From: Bacillus sp. ISL-18
GTDB lineage: Bacteria; Bacillota; Bacilli; Bacillales; Cytobacillaceae
Direction of reading: 5' to 3'
Length of the DNA: 64,000 nucleotides
Assembly (NCBI RefSeq): GCF_018613415.1
Contig: NZ_JAGGQG010000007.1
Span: forward strand, 1 to 64,000
Below, piece after piece: positions 34,685-43,848 of the stretch. Each line of letters begins with the position of its first letter. Positions within the stretch are counted from its first letter, which is position 1. The notes under the pieces were generated by a model. That model saw only the letters and a program-made list of their open reading frames with translations. It was not told the DNA's origin and did no database searches. The position numbers were made by a program, and so were the translations under genes.

Positions 34685-34735
34685 GTACCCGATAGAGTAG
34701 ACACTATAAAAAGGTCACTCCTATCGGGTACTTTT
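34685..34735 (+). terminator. Terminator of the symporter gene
   Basis: GTACCCGATAG (34685-34695) pairs with CTATCGGGTAC (34721-34731), long loop, followed by TTTTATTT. Confidence 0.6.
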
Positions 34736-34791
34736 ATTTATAATAAATTTATAGTTATTTCATGGACCATCTTTCATCTTTGGCAGCTTAT

Positions 34792-35330
34792 TTATTTTTT
34801 AAAAAAGTCCTCAAAAATCTCTCGTGCAGCTCTTTCTCCAGACTCCACTGCTCCATTTAAATACCCTGGGTAATTAGTAGAAGTGTGCTCGCCCGCAAAG
34901 AAAACATTTCCTTCCCTCTCCCCTAAAACTCCACCAAATTTTGTATGCTGGCCAACCTTCAAATAGGAATAGGAGCCTTTGGTCCATTGGCTGCTAAGCC
35001 AGTGATCAACAGTGGCTAGTCCATTCCAATTCTTTTTACATCCTGGTAACACTTGGGTTAACTTGTCCAAAAATTCGTTAGTCCTTTCTTCTATTTTATC
35101 ATTTGTTAACGCAAACAGTTTGGCAGCCGTTTGCCCTCCTGTAAAGTTAGCAAGAATTCCTGATTTGCCTTGTTGGGCTCGTGTGGACTCGAATGTCTGC
35201 TGATAGCCTTCATCTGCAAACGTCTCTCCGTTATAGGGCTTGCCTCTAGACCTAATCGTAGAAGGAACCTTGAATAAATAGGAACAAGACCCCGATTGAA
35301 CGAACTCAGGGTCTCCAATGGCAAATGCTG
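34792..35330 (-). pseudogene. Flavin monoamine oxidase, truncated and frameshifted
   Basis: Pieces in different frames give FADEGYQQTFESTRAQQGKS, GILANFTGGQTAAKLFAL, LDKLTQVLPGCKKNWNG and the C-terminal FAD loop FFAGEHTSTNYPGYLNGAVE. This is the C-terminal 180 residues of an amine oxidase of about 480. The N-terminal FAD domain is missing. Dead gene. Confidence 0.7.
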
Positions 35331-35355
35331 CTTTTCAATAAACTTTTATTGTAGT

Positions 35356-36003
35356 TTAAAGGGTCTTTATTGATAGCCATTTCATTACAATTTGAATGGC
35401 GATTGCATCATCAATATAACCTAGTGGTAAAAAATAATCAGGAATCACATCAGTTGAGATAATAAAATAGATCAGCGCACTGCCAATCAAGACAAGTTCT
35501 CGTGGAGTCCCATTTTTTGTGATGAATTTCTCATACATACCCTTGATCTGATTTATAAATGGACCCACACTGCCTAATTTTTTAATCTTTTCTCCAAAGT
35601 TCTTGAGAATATTTTCTGTCCCCTCTTCAGTTTGTACATATTGCTCATATTTAGCTAAATGCTGTTCCACACTTTCAATATTAAATTCTCCATCTATTAA
35701 ATTGGTGGATTCCAATAAGAATTGAATACTTTCTACCGTCGTAAACTTCTCGGAACTCTGCTGCACCTTTTCTTCCATTGGATAACCAGCAAGGGCAAAT
35801 AATTCTGAAAAAGGGACTCCAAGATGTTCAGCAAATTTTTGTAAGTGGTCGGGAGTAGCCTTACGTTTACCGTTTATAATCCTTGAGATTGTTGCTGTAT
35901 CAATATCAGTAAGTTCACTTAGCTTTCTCATAGATAGAGAACGTTCTTTTAATAATCTTTTTAAATACAAACCAAGATCAGTTTCTGTTCCTTTAACTGG
36001 CAT
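35356..36003 (-). CDS. XRE-family regulator fused to a DUF1232 domain
   Basis: A 215-residue protein. Residues 8-65 form an XRE helix-turn-helix (MRKLSELTDIDTATISRIIN). The middle is helical and charged. Residues 165-205 form a DUF1232/YkvA segment (VLIGSALIYFI, DVIPDYFLPLGYIDDAIAI), a short membrane-associated domain of unknown role. Its own promoter has a perfect palindrome over the -35 box (36151-36167), and a similar one controls the SEDS gene run upstream. It is therefore a candidate membrane-linked regulator of those envelope genes; that link is inference. Confidence 0.8.
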   Translation of the reverse strand: MPVKGTETDLGLYLKRLLKERSLSMRKLSELTDIDTATISRIINGKRKATPDHLQKFAEHLGVPFSELFALAGYPMEEKVQQSSEKFTTVESIQFLLESTNLIDGEFNIESVEQHLAKYEQYVQTEEGTENILKNFGEKIKKLGSVGPFINQIKGMYEKFITKNGTPRELVLIGSALIYFIISTDVIPDYFLPLGYIDDAIAIQIVMKWLSIKTL

Positions 36004-36137
36004 CTCTTTTGTTCATCCCTTCCTATACTGACAGAGCTATTTATGTTTTATGGTTCCATTAAAAATAGTAGTTGTTAGGTGATTATTAAGTATAGTATTT
36101 TTAAGTGTTTCCTTGTAATATGATGAGAGTTAATAGA

Positions 36138-36167
36138 AATATACACATTCATTGACAATATGTCAAT
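36138..36167 (-). promoter_or_regulatory. Promoter with palindromic operator before the XRE/DUF1232 gene
   Basis: ATTGACA-ATA-TGTCAAT (36151-36167) is a perfect 7+3+7 palindrome. On the minus strand its TTGACA is a consensus -35 box, followed after 17 bases by TATATT (36138-36143). It would give a leader of about 130 bases. Confidence 0.65.
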
Positions 36168-36189
36168 AATATTGTAAAAAGCTCACTCT

Positions 36190-36930
36190 CTATTCAGGAT
36201 TCCTTTCATCAAGTGGTGCCAGAAGTTTTTGATTTCGATTATAAACCAGTTTGGAAAATAAAACACTAATTTCATACAACAGAATCAGTGGTATAGCAAC
36301 TGAAATATTTGAAATAAATTCTGGTGGAGAAATCATTGCAGCAATGATTACGAGAATGAAATAGGCATATTTTCGAAGTCTTTCAATAATATACGGATTC
36401 ATTAACCCTATAGTCGTTAAAAACATTGAAACCAGAGGCAATTCAAACGCAATCCCAAAGGGGACAGTCATATAAATTAAAAAACTAAAATATTTATCTG
36501 CAGTAAACGACGTGACTAATAGGTTGTTACCTATATTGGTAAGAAAGGTGAGGACATTCGGAAATATAAAAAAATAACCAAATGTAATCCCTCCTACAAA
36601 AAGCAAGAATAAGGCAGGGATATAAGCCAGCATTATTTTTCTCTCCGAAGACTTTAAAGCAGGTTTTACAAATAACCATATTTGCCATGCAGCAATTAGA
36701 ATAGTTCCAGCTAATGCTGCAATAGTTGCAATATGAAAATAAATCGACATAATATCGCTTGGCCCCAAAACCATTAATTTATCATGCAGATTTCCCATAA
36801 GAAAATAATATATTTCCTTCACATAAACAAGGGCTAAACCGAGAAATACTAGAAAAGCAATAGCTGAAATAATTAATCTTCTTCTTAATTCACCGGTATG
36901 TTCCAACCAATCATGTTTTATATCATTCAT
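36190..36930 (-). CDS. tatC: Sec-independent protein translocase TatC
   Basis: A 246-residue six-helix membrane protein. The N-terminal EHTGELRRRLIIS is the twin-arginine-recognising start, FVKPALKSSERK lies after helix 2, and FGIAFELPLVSMFL and MISPPE are the conserved late blocks. TatC docks folded precursors with RR signal peptides. No tatA-like gene is next to it, unlike the usual tatA-tatC pair, so it must use a TatA from elsewhere. It lies downstream of bcrC in the SEDS-LCP-BcrC run; the 120-base gap holds a possible 20-codon ORF overlapping its start. Confidence 0.9.
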   Translation of the reverse strand: MNDIKHDWLEHTGELRRRLIISAIAFLVFLGLALVYVKEIYYFLMGNLHDKLMVLGPSDIMSIYFHIATIAALAGTILIAAWQIWLFVKPALKSSERKIMLAYIPALFLLFVGGITFGYFFIFPNVLTFLTNIGNNLLVTSFTADKYFSFLIYMTVPFGIAFELPLVSMFLTTIGLMNPYIIERLRKYAYFILVIIAAMISPPEFISNISVAIPLILLYEISVLFSKLVYNRNQKLLAPLDERNPE

Positions 36931-37050
36931 TGTTTACACCTGCTTTTCCCTACTTTATGATTATGAAATAGTTGTATTCTAGTTAACATAATGCTTCCTT
37001 GTGACAGAATCGCCCTTAAGTCTATCTTCTACAAGTATGTATCAACGGTC

Positions 37051-37647
37051 CTAAATCTCTCCTATAACGTAGTGTTCTTTCTTCTCCTCCCTATTGGAAG
37101 TGAATGGAATTTTATTATAAATAGATAGGATCAATGTAAAAAACATTTTTAAAAACTTATCTGCTTTATAGATGAGTATAGTAACGATGATAGCAACACC
37201 TATGCTTCCGAATATATCCAGTGGATAATGGTGCCCAACATAAACACGAGAGATTCCTGTTAAAAATGCTAAAAAAATCATCCCAGTTCCTATTTTCCGT
37301 TGACGTAAAAAAATGATAATAGAAAGTGCAAAAGCACCGGTTGTATGGTCACTAGGAAAAGATGCATTGGCTGCATGAGAGAGTAATAGATGAACGTTAT
37401 GTGTTACAAAGGGACGCGGCTCGAAATAAATATGTCCAATAACAAAGTTGATGAATAAACCAAATGCACCAGTAATAGCTGCTAGAAACACGGTGAATCT
37501 ATCCCTTTCCTTTCCAAAAATCCACATCATAGCAAGCACTACAGCATAAATAAACACTGCCTTTTCAGTAGAAAACATCATCAGCTGGTCTACAAAAGGA
37601 TGATTGCCTGCAAATTGGTTAATGGATTGAAACCATTGATAATTCAT
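37051..37647 (-). CDS. bcrC: Undecaprenyl-diphosphatase, PAP2 family (BcrC type)
   Basis: A membrane phosphatase of about 198 residues that recycles undecaprenyl diphosphate for cell-wall synthesis and confers bacitracin tolerance. The PAP2 motifs are complete: (Y)FEPRPF as motif 1, FPSDHTTGA as motif 2 and SRVYVGHHYPLDI as motif 3. I prefer ATG 37647; a GTG three codons upstream is possible. It lies between the LCP gene and tatC on the same strand. Confidence 0.92.
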   Translation of the reverse strand: MNYQWFQSINQFAGNHPFVDQLMMFSTEKAVFIYAVVLAMMWIFGKERDRFTVFLAAITGAFGLFINFVIGHIYFEPRPFVTHNVHLLLSHAANASFPSDHTTGAFALSIIIFLRQRKIGTGMIFLAFLTGISRVYVGHHYPLDIFGSIGVAIIVTILIYKADKFLKMFFTLILSIYNKIPFTSNREEKKEHYVIGEI

Positions 37648-37669
37648 AGATCCCACTCACTTCTTTGAT

Positions 37670-38620
37670 TTATTTTGTTTCTTCTCCGTTGGCAGATAAG
37701 AAATCTATTAAGGTCTGTTTATTTTTTTCTATGTCTATTTTTAACACAGCTCCGACATTAACCGTCTCATTACTATATGACCCTTGGATAGGTATTCGGA
37801 TGGTTTCGATTGGTTTTGATTTCGCCTCAAACAGACCTTTGCCGACGGAGAGCAGTGTCGGTGTGTCTACATTTGTAACAATGTAAGGGTCGGCCATTCC
37901 AAGAATTCTTGGAATCTGAAGGAAATTTTGAACACTGACTGCTTCTTCCTTAAGCTTAGAAACTACTTCCTGCTGTCTATCAACCCTGCCGAAATCACTT
38001 AACCGATCGTGACGAAAACGGACGTATCCTAACAGCTTATCACCGTGTAACATTTGTTTGCCGGGCATTAGGGTCATCCCAATTCCATAAGACATTTCAT
38101 ATGGAATATCAACCTCAATTCCCTCCGGGGCAACCATGTCAACCAATTTTGAAAATCCTTCAAAATCAATCATTGCATAGTAGTTGACATCTACATTAAA
38201 ATTCTCTTTTATCGTTTTCCTCATTAGCTCTGGTCCGCCATAGGCAAAAGCAGCATTTATTTTTTGTTTGCCGTGACCGGGAACATTCACATAAGTGTCT
38301 CTCATAATGGACGCAATTCTAAAATCATGAGTGTGTTGGTTATAATGAGCGATCATCAATGAATCAGAACGGGCATGATCTTCGCCTCTTGAATCACTCC
38401 CAATTAATAAAATATTGATCTCTCCAAATTTAGGTTCAGCACCCTGGAAGTCAGCATTTAAACTTTGATCCTCCGTATAGGGACCAACACTTGCTTCCAA
38501 TAGTCCATACCTATATTGAAAAATGCAATAACCAACTATTAACCCCAATAGTAAAAAACAACTTAATAGAATGTTTCTCCATGTTTTTTGTTTTTTCTTC
38601 ATTCTTTCTGTTCTATTCAT
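37670..38620 (-). CDS. LytR-CpsA-Psr (LCP) family glycopolymer ligase
   Basis: A 316-residue protein with an N-terminal membrane anchor (about residues 16-34) and an extracellular LCP domain. NILLIGSDSRGEDHARSDS, RIASIMRDTYVNVPGHGKQK, NAAFAYGGPELMRKTI and GYVRFRHDRLSDFGRVDRQQ contain the Arg and Asp residues that bind the lipid pyrophosphate. LCP enzymes attach teichoic acids or other glycopolymers to peptidoglycan. AGGAGATAGG precedes the ATG. The flanking SEDS and bcrC genes fit one cell-wall operon. Confidence 0.92.
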   Translation of the reverse strand: MNRTERMKKKQKTWRNILLSCFLLLGLIVGYCIFQYRYGLLEASVGPYTEDQSLNADFQGAEPKFGEINILLIGSDSRGEDHARSDSLMIAHYNQHTHDFRIASIMRDTYVNVPGHGKQKINAAFAYGGPELMRKTIKENFNVDVNYYAMIDFEGFSKLVDMVAPEGIEVDIPYEMSYGIGMTLMPGKQMLHGDKLLGYVRFRHDRLSDFGRVDRQQEVVSKLKEEAVSVQNFLQIPRILGMADPYIVTNVDTPTLLSVGKGLFEAKSKPIETIRIPIQGSYSNETVNVGAVLKIDIEKNKQTLIDFLSANGEETK

Positions 38621-38712
38621 ATTCCTATCTCCTGTTTTGAATGGTATTTTAGTTTGTTGAATGCAGTTTTTTGATTAGACCCTTTCATACTAGAACTATT
38701 AAAATCTTATTT

Positions 38713-39837
38713 TTAGCTGGGCTTCTTATGTATATTGGTCTTTTCATCCCATGATAAATTTAATAATATCCCTGAAGAAATTAACATGAATATTAACGAA
38801 GATCCTCCATAGCTTACAAAAGGGAGCGGTATTCCTGTAACGGGTAGAAGGCACGAAACTGCACCTAAGTTAAATACCGCTTGTACGATCATTTGTAATG
38901 TTAGTCCTATCGCTAATAACTTGCCAAATGGTTGATAGGTTTTGAGTGCAATGCGTACACCACAATACATAATTACGAGGTAAGATAGGGTAATAAACAA
39001 CAAACCAAACACCCCAAATTCCTCTAAAATAATTGCCATAATGAAATCAGTATGTGCTTCAGGAAGATACCCCAATTTTTGAACACTATGTCCAAATCCT
39101 CTCCCCCATACACCACCGGAAGCGATTGCTTCATACGAATTTATTAATTGAAACCCTTCACCATCCGGATCCTCAAAAGGATTTAGGAAAGTCATAATCC
39201 TTCTCAAACGATAGGGAGCTGAAATCGCTAAATAGCCAATTCCTCCTATTGAGATACTGCCTAAAAGCACTAAGTGGATCACTCTTACTCCTGTACAAAG
39301 TAAAATGAAACCACAGGGTAATAGAATCGAAGTAGCTGTTCCTAAATCAGGCTGTTTTAAGATGAGGAAAAACACTAAGCCTAGTATAAAAAGTGGAGGC
39401 ATGACACCTTTCCAAAAGTGATCTAAATAGTCTTGTTTTTTGGAGTAGATATAGGCGAAATAAATAATCATGGCAAGTTTCACCGCTTCTGTAGGCTGAA
39501 CAATCAACGGACCTGCGCTGAGCCATCTTTGCGAGTTATTTCTTTCAACCCCCACCCCTGGAGTCAAGACCATTAGCAAGGCCAAAATGGAAAGTACCAC
39601 TAAGATTGGACTAAGTCTTCCATAAAGACGATAAGGAATAACGGATGTAATGGCCATTAATACCAATCCGATGCATAACGAGTGGAATTGTTTATGGAAA
39701 AAATATTTAGGATCATCATAATTCATGGCTGCGTATGGATAACTTGCACTATAAACCATAAGCATGCCAAAAAAACAAATACAAATAATCGTCAAAACTA
39801 ATAAATAATCTGTCTTTCTAATCCGTTCAATAAACAT
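38713..39837 (-). CDS. SEDS-family peptidoglycan glycosyltransferase (FtsW/RodA/SpoVE type)
   Basis: A 374-residue polytopic protein with about ten helices. Hallmarks: GMLMVYSASYPYA in helix 1, RWLSAGPLIVQPTEAVKLAM, LKQPDLGTATSILLPCG, GRGFGHSVQKLGYLPEAHTDF with the catalytic Asp, and GIPLPFVSYGGSSL. It polymerises lipid II with a class B PBP. No PBP gene is adjacent, so this is an accessory copy whose partner is elsewhere. GAGGTGATGAA precedes the ATG. First long gene of the envelope run. Confidence 0.92.
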   Translation of the reverse strand: MFIERIRKTDYLLVLTIICICFFGMLMVYSASYPYAAMNYDDPKYFFHKQFHSLCIGLVLMAITSVIPYRLYGRLSPILVVLSILALLMVLTPGVGVERNNSQRWLSAGPLIVQPTEAVKLAMIIYFAYIYSKKQDYLDHFWKGVMPPLFILGLVFFLILKQPDLGTATSILLPCGFILLCTGVRVIHLVLLGSISIGGIGYLAISAPYRLRRIMTFLNPFEDPDGEGFQLINSYEAIASGGVWGRGFGHSVQKLGYLPEAHTDFIMAIILEEFGVFGLLFITLSYLVIMYCGVRIALKTYQPFGKLLAIGLTLQMIVQAVFNLGAVSCLLPVTGIPLPFVSYGGSSLIFMLISSGILLNLSWDEKTNIHKKPS

Positions 39838-39846
39838 TTCATCACC

Positions 39847-39936
39847 TCAATCAGTTGCGTTGATCGCTTCTATTTCTTTAGATGTAAAATAGAAAGCCAT
39901 GAACAACAAAAAGACTGATATTAATAAGTTTGACAT
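39847..39936 (-). CDS. Possible small membrane peptide at the head of the envelope run
   Basis: Twenty-nine residues (LLISVFLLFMAFYFTSKEIE in the middle): one membrane helix and an acidic tail. It ends nine bases before the SEDS start codon, so translation could be coupled. The ribosome binding site is weak. Confidence 0.4.
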   Translation of the reverse strand: MSNLLISVFLLFMAFYFTSKEIEAINATD

Positions 39937-40106
39937 TATATCTTCTATGAAGAATCATCAGTACAGCACATTAAACCAAGCATTAATGAGTTGTTATGTA
40001 AGGGGAGGACCTTTATATGACGGGACGTACTACACCTGTTACGCCTCATCACGTTTTGGGGTATAACTTGGGGCCTCATATACTAGAGTATATACTCAGC
40101 TAGTAA

Positions 40107-40138
40107 ACTATATTATTTTGTTGACAATTTGTCAACAA
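40107..40138 (-). promoter_or_regulatory. Promoter with palindromic operator before the SEDS gene run
   Basis: TTGTTGACA-ATT-TGTCAACAA (40118-40138) is a perfect 9+3+9 palindrome. On the minus strand it contains the -35 TTGACA (40130-40135), followed by 17 bases and TATAGT (40107-40112). The same architecture and nearly the same core occur before the XRE/DUF1232 gene. Confidence 0.65.
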
Positions 40139-40701
40139 GGTTCAACAAGGTTCAATGATACTAAGCTGTTCAATTCTCCATATAAACAAATCATGGGGGA
40201 ATAAGCCTTGGTACTGTTTCTTCTTACATTAGGAGTGCTTTTATCATGTGGCTTCCACTATTGAAAATGGATTAGAGTGGTTAAGGAGACGAAGTTCTCT
40301 TTTTTTCGGAGATTCCTTTATGAGAAAAATCCTGGAGAGATATTTCAACCTTTTATTCACTGGTTGGAGGAAATAAAATTTAGATGAACCTGTACTGGGA
40401 GAAGGTGAAATTATCCCTCCAATGCAGGATTTATAATCTCTACACAGAAGGGATAAAATGAATGAACCCAAACAGCTATTGGCAAGTTTATTCCGATAAA
40501 ATTGCTTCCTAATTCAGAAAATAAAGTTCCACTTCGATCGGAATATTTTCATTCTGATCCCGATAAAGAATTCATGCTTACCAGATTGGTAAGAACCCAT
40601 CCTAGATTACGATATTCCATCCCATCATTCTCCTGCTATTAGTAGAATTAGAAATTAGTGTATCCTATTTTCAAGTTACTCTCTGCCTTCATTTCGTTGG
40701 T
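40139..40701. other. Gene-free stretch with coding remnants
   Basis: Two plus-strand frames without starts look coding: about 40235-40378 (STIENGLEWLRRRSSLFFGD, FMRKILERYFNLLF) and about 40497-40640 (LLPNSENKVPLRSEYFHSD, MLTRLVRTHPRLRYS). Neither is recognised. A short tandem CAACAAGGTT lies at 40134-40155. Confidence 0.3.
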
Positions 40702-41046
40702 TTATAGCATCCTCATTAAATGGTAGGTAACATATAAATCACTGGCTTTGTTCAATCGGACGATTTGCTCCTTCGTTAAGGACCATCCGGATGCACCTAG
40801 GTTTGCTTCCAGTTGTTCCATCGTTCTTGCACCAATAATTGGAGATGTTACAGCTGGTTGATTTAATAGCCAGTTAATGGCCGCTTGAGCCGGCGTTTTT
40901 TCCGCTTCCTTCGCCACCGCATATAACGTCTCTAAGACTTGCCAAGTAGATTCATTAGTATAATTGCTCCAGGACTCGCCCCAGCCTTCGTTTTCCGCCA
41001 AAGCTAAACCCGACTTCCCTAAATACGAAATTCCATTGATTTTCAT
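40702..41046 (-). pseudogene. Aldo/keto reductase, C-terminal third only
   Basis: An open frame reads ESTWQVLETLYAVAKEAEKT, PAQAAINWLLNQPAVTSPII, GARTMEQLEANLGASGWSL: the NADPH-binding C-terminal part of an aldo/keto reductase of about 320 residues. The catalytic Tyr and Lys region is missing. The apparent start has no good site. Truncated gene. Confidence 0.7.
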
Positions 41047-41298
41047 TCTTAAATTTTTATGTAGGAACTATGTTTTTTACTGATTAAATTGATATACAGA
41101 GAGTGGAATCAGTATCTATTCACAACCTAGTAGATCTGGCTTAGAGTTTATTAGTTTTTTAGCTTTTTTATCAAATCTCTTCCTTATGATAGTTTGTTTA
41201 CTAAATCAACTAATTGCTTACATAATTATTATCATTATTTTTTAAAAAGTTTGAAAATAAAAGGAGTCGCAATGTGAAATAAAGAGAATTTTTCTTAT

Positions 41299-42153
41299 TT
41301 ATAGGCAAAAAATGAATGAAGATGGCTTGCTATTCTCCTTAGGCACATGATGGTTATCCGGTCCAAAATGATCTGTTTTAGGAATGGTCAAAGTGCGGCA
41401 TTTTGAAATTGTTCTTTCGAGTTCTAGAATCATTTGTTTTATGCGGGGAGAACTTTTGCCTCCCACCATTAAAAGTGTATCGACCTCTACGCCCTGGTAA
41501 TTTCTATAAGTGCCCGAAAGCCGCATCACTTCTCGATGTTCATTTAAATTTTCTGGAAGCAAGGATACTATTCTTTCCCAGCGTTGTCCGCGTACCATTA
41601 GTTTTAATAAACCTTTCACATACCATTTCGGCAGCTTTGTTAGGGGTGGTGTATGTCCAATCCCTCGAACAAAATGGGCGAAGGCCTCTCGATCATCTTT
41701 ATTTTTTATGGCCAGTTCGTAATCGGTCAACCACTGCCATTGCTGTGGGTCAATGAAAACACCTGGCTCATAGAGAGCTATTTTCTCAATGGCAGGGTCT
41801 TGTCGTGCAGCCTCGAGTGCGACCAATCCACCGTAGCTATGCCCCACGATAAAATTGGCCTTCGTTTTATTTCGAACGGCCTGAATATCCTCAAGTTCTT
41901 TGCCTATCCCATAATTTTCTCCTTGTGCCCCACTCATTCCCCGTCCCCTTCGGTCCATGATGTGCACCAAAAAGTTTTGGGCCAGATGCTTTGCCAATTC
42001 CGTATAATCTTCTGAATCGCTAAATGCACCATGTATAATGAGAATTCCAGGCCCCTCCCCCAAACTTCTGTAACCAATCGTGGTCCCATCATGGGAACTG
42101 ACAGTATGTTCTTTAAACAAATCCAAGTAGTTAATTTGAGATGAATTAGGCAT
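41299..42153 (-). CDS. Alpha/beta hydrolase
   Basis: A 284-residue alpha/beta hydrolase. Oxyanion loop HGAFSDSEDY, nucleophile elbow VGHSYGGLVALEA (Ser about 100), and His in TIPKTDHFGPDN; the acid is probably in the VDTLLMVGGKSSP strand. The fold type covers esterases and haloperoxidase-like enzymes; the substrate is unknown. AAAGGGGAG precedes the ATG. It is transcribed away from the xylanase gene. Confidence 0.85.
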   Translation of the reverse strand: MPNSSQINYLDLFKEHTVSSHDGTTIGYRSLGEGPGILIIHGAFSDSEDYTELAKHLAQNFLVHIMDRRGRGMSGAQGENYGIGKELEDIQAVRNKTKANFIVGHSYGGLVALEAARQDPAIEKIALYEPGVFIDPQQWQWLTDYELAIKNKDDREAFAHFVRGIGHTPPLTKLPKWYVKGLLKLMVRGQRWERIVSLLPENLNEHREVMRLSGTYRNYQGVEVDTLLMVGGKSSPRIKQMILELERTISKCRTLTIPKTDHFGPDNHHVPKENSKPSSFIFCL

Positions 42154-42334
42154 TTAAACACTCCCCTTTGGTTGGCTCGGGTAATCAATGTAGAAAATAA
42201 GTCACGATCACAAATTCATCAACAATGTATGCGAAAAAAGCCTTATTTATGAGTTTTTGAATGGAAGAGCTAGATCCTCATCAATTATTCATATGGAAGG
42301 CAAAAAAGTGAAAAAATTAACTATATTTCTAGAT

Positions 42335-42359
42335 ACTTAGTTTACTGGATAAAGTAAGT
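42335..42359. promoter_or_regulatory. Inverted repeat upstream of the GH10 gene
   Basis: ACTTAGTTTA (42335-42344) pairs with TAAAGTAAGT (42350-42359), one mismatch. The left half contains TTAGTTT, the xylO half site; the right half is a poor match. It may be a weak XylR site. Confidence 0.4.
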
Positions 42360-42381
42360 CTGGTAAAATTTAATAGAAATA

Positions 42382-42395
42382 CGAAAGCGTTTTCT
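42382..42395. promoter_or_regulatory. cre-like site upstream of the GH10 gene
   Basis: CGAAAGCGTTTTCT matches the cre consensus TGWAANCGNTNWCA except at the two end positions, about 45 bases before the start codon. Confidence 0.5.
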
Positions 42396-42439
42396 CTAGC
42401 AGGCTATGCGAAACATGGATGAACTATTGGAGGGATAGA

Positions 42440-43717
42440 ATGGGCCAGACAAATGAATTTGCACACCGAATGGCACGCAAGACCATTAAACTTGTGGATG
42501 AATCAGGAAATCCTGTTAAAGGAAAGGATGTCTCACTAAGACTAGTAAACCATCAGTTTTTATTTGGCTGCGGTATTTTTGATACGATCGAAGTAGCAAA
42601 TAAAAGTGTAACAGCAGACAGACTTGCCTTTTTGGAAGATAAGTTGGATAAATTCTTAGATGTTTTTAATTTTGCCACCCTGCCCTTCTATTGGGGAGTT
42701 TTTCCTGACTATTGGGGTGGGTTTGAGCCTGATAAAGGAAAACCGCGGACAAACGAATTAAAGGCTGCTGCACAATGGTTAAAAGAAAGAAACGTAACCG
42801 TGAAAGGACATCCTCTTGTCTGGCACACCGCAACGGCTCCATGGCTTCTTGATATGAGCAATGAGGAAATCTTGAAAGCACTGCTGGTGAGAATTGAACG
42901 TGAAGTAACCGGCTTCAAAGGCTTAATTGATATGTGGGATGTCATCAATGAAGTAGTGATCATGCCCATCTATGATAAATATGACAACGGCATTACCCGG
43001 ATTTGCAAAGAGCTTGGCCGTGTTGGCATGATTAAAGAAATGTTTGCGAAAACACGTGAATCTAATCCCGGCTCGACTCTATTATTAAATGATTTTAATA
43101 CATCGATTAACTATGAAATCTTAATTGATGGATGTTTACAAGCTGGGGTTCCAATTGATGCGATTGGAATTCAGTCTCATCAACATCAGGGTTATTGGGG
43201 ACGTGAGAAATTAGAAGATGTACTAGACCGTTTCTCCCGCTTTGGTCTTCCGATTCACTTTACGGAAAACTCATTGTTATCCGGGCATCTTATGCCGTCT
43301 GAAATTGGCGACCTGAATGATTACCAGATTCCAGATTGGCCCTCTACCCCAGAAGACGAAGAACGCCAGGCAAAAGAAGTAGAAGAAATGTATTCGATTT
43401 TGTTTAAACATCCACGAGTTGAAGCCATTTCATCGTGGCAGTTCAGTGATGATGGGGCCTGGATTGGTGCTCCTTCAGGCTTCATCAGAAAAGATAATAG
43501 TTTAAAACCGTCTTACAAAGTCCTGCAGAAACTAATCAAAGAAGACTGGTCGACAAAAGTGTGCTGCAAGACAGATGACAACGGAATGGTTTCCTTTGAA
43601 GGATTCCTTGGTGATTATGAGCTGGTTTGTGGAGATAAAAAAGTAAACTTCCAATTAGATAAAGATGCTGAAAATGTACAGATCCTAAATCTAATCCAGA
43701 CAGATGTACTAGTGTAG
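42440..43717 (+). CDS. Intracellular-type GH10 endo-1,4-beta-xylanase
   Basis: A 425-residue GH10 TIM barrel. VKGHPLVWHTATAPWLL, the acid/base Glu in IDMWDVINEVVIMP (about 175) and the nucleophile Glu in PIHFTEN (about 280) are present, with HQHQGYWG and AISSWQFSDDGAW on the subsite side; a C-terminal extension of about 50 residues follows. There is no signal peptide, so it probably acts on imported xylo-oligosaccharides. I start at ATG 42440 because GGAGGG is five bases upstream; the longer frame from 42419 includes that site. Linked by cre-like and xylO-like sites to the xylose regulon. Confidence 0.9.
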   Translation: MGQTNEFAHRMARKTIKLVDESGNPVKGKDVSLRLVNHQFLFGCGIFDTIEVANKSVTADRLAFLEDKLDKFLDVFNFATLPFYWGVFPDYWGGFEPDKGKPRTNELKAAAQWLKERNVTVKGHPLVWHTATAPWLLDMSNEEILKALLVRIEREVTGFKGLIDMWDVINEVVIMPIYDKYDNGITRICKELGRVGMIKEMFAKTRESNPGSTLLLNDFNTSINYEILIDGCLQAGVPIDAIGIQSHQHQGYWGREKLEDVLDRFSRFGLPIHFTENSLLSGHLMPSEIGDLNDYQIPDWPSTPEDEERQAKEVEEMYSILFKHPRVEAISSWQFSDDGAWIGAPSGFIRKDNSLKPSYKVLQKLIKEDWSTKVCCKTDDNGMVSFEGFLGDYELVCGDKKVNFQLDKDAENVQILNLIQTDVLV

Positions 43718-43848
43718 GCTTCCGTCCCCTTTCTGCGGGTTTCTTAGCACCGGAAAAGTGATGGCTGAACGATCAATCTGGAAATGGCAATCAAGGATTT
43801 GTAAGGAAATACAAAATGCAACGAAATATTAATAGAGGTGATTTGAAT

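Noticed and set aside
41403..42015. Three overlapping plus-strand frames opposite the alpha/beta hydrolase
   Set aside because: Shadows of a gene with an intact catalytic triad and a good ribosome site.
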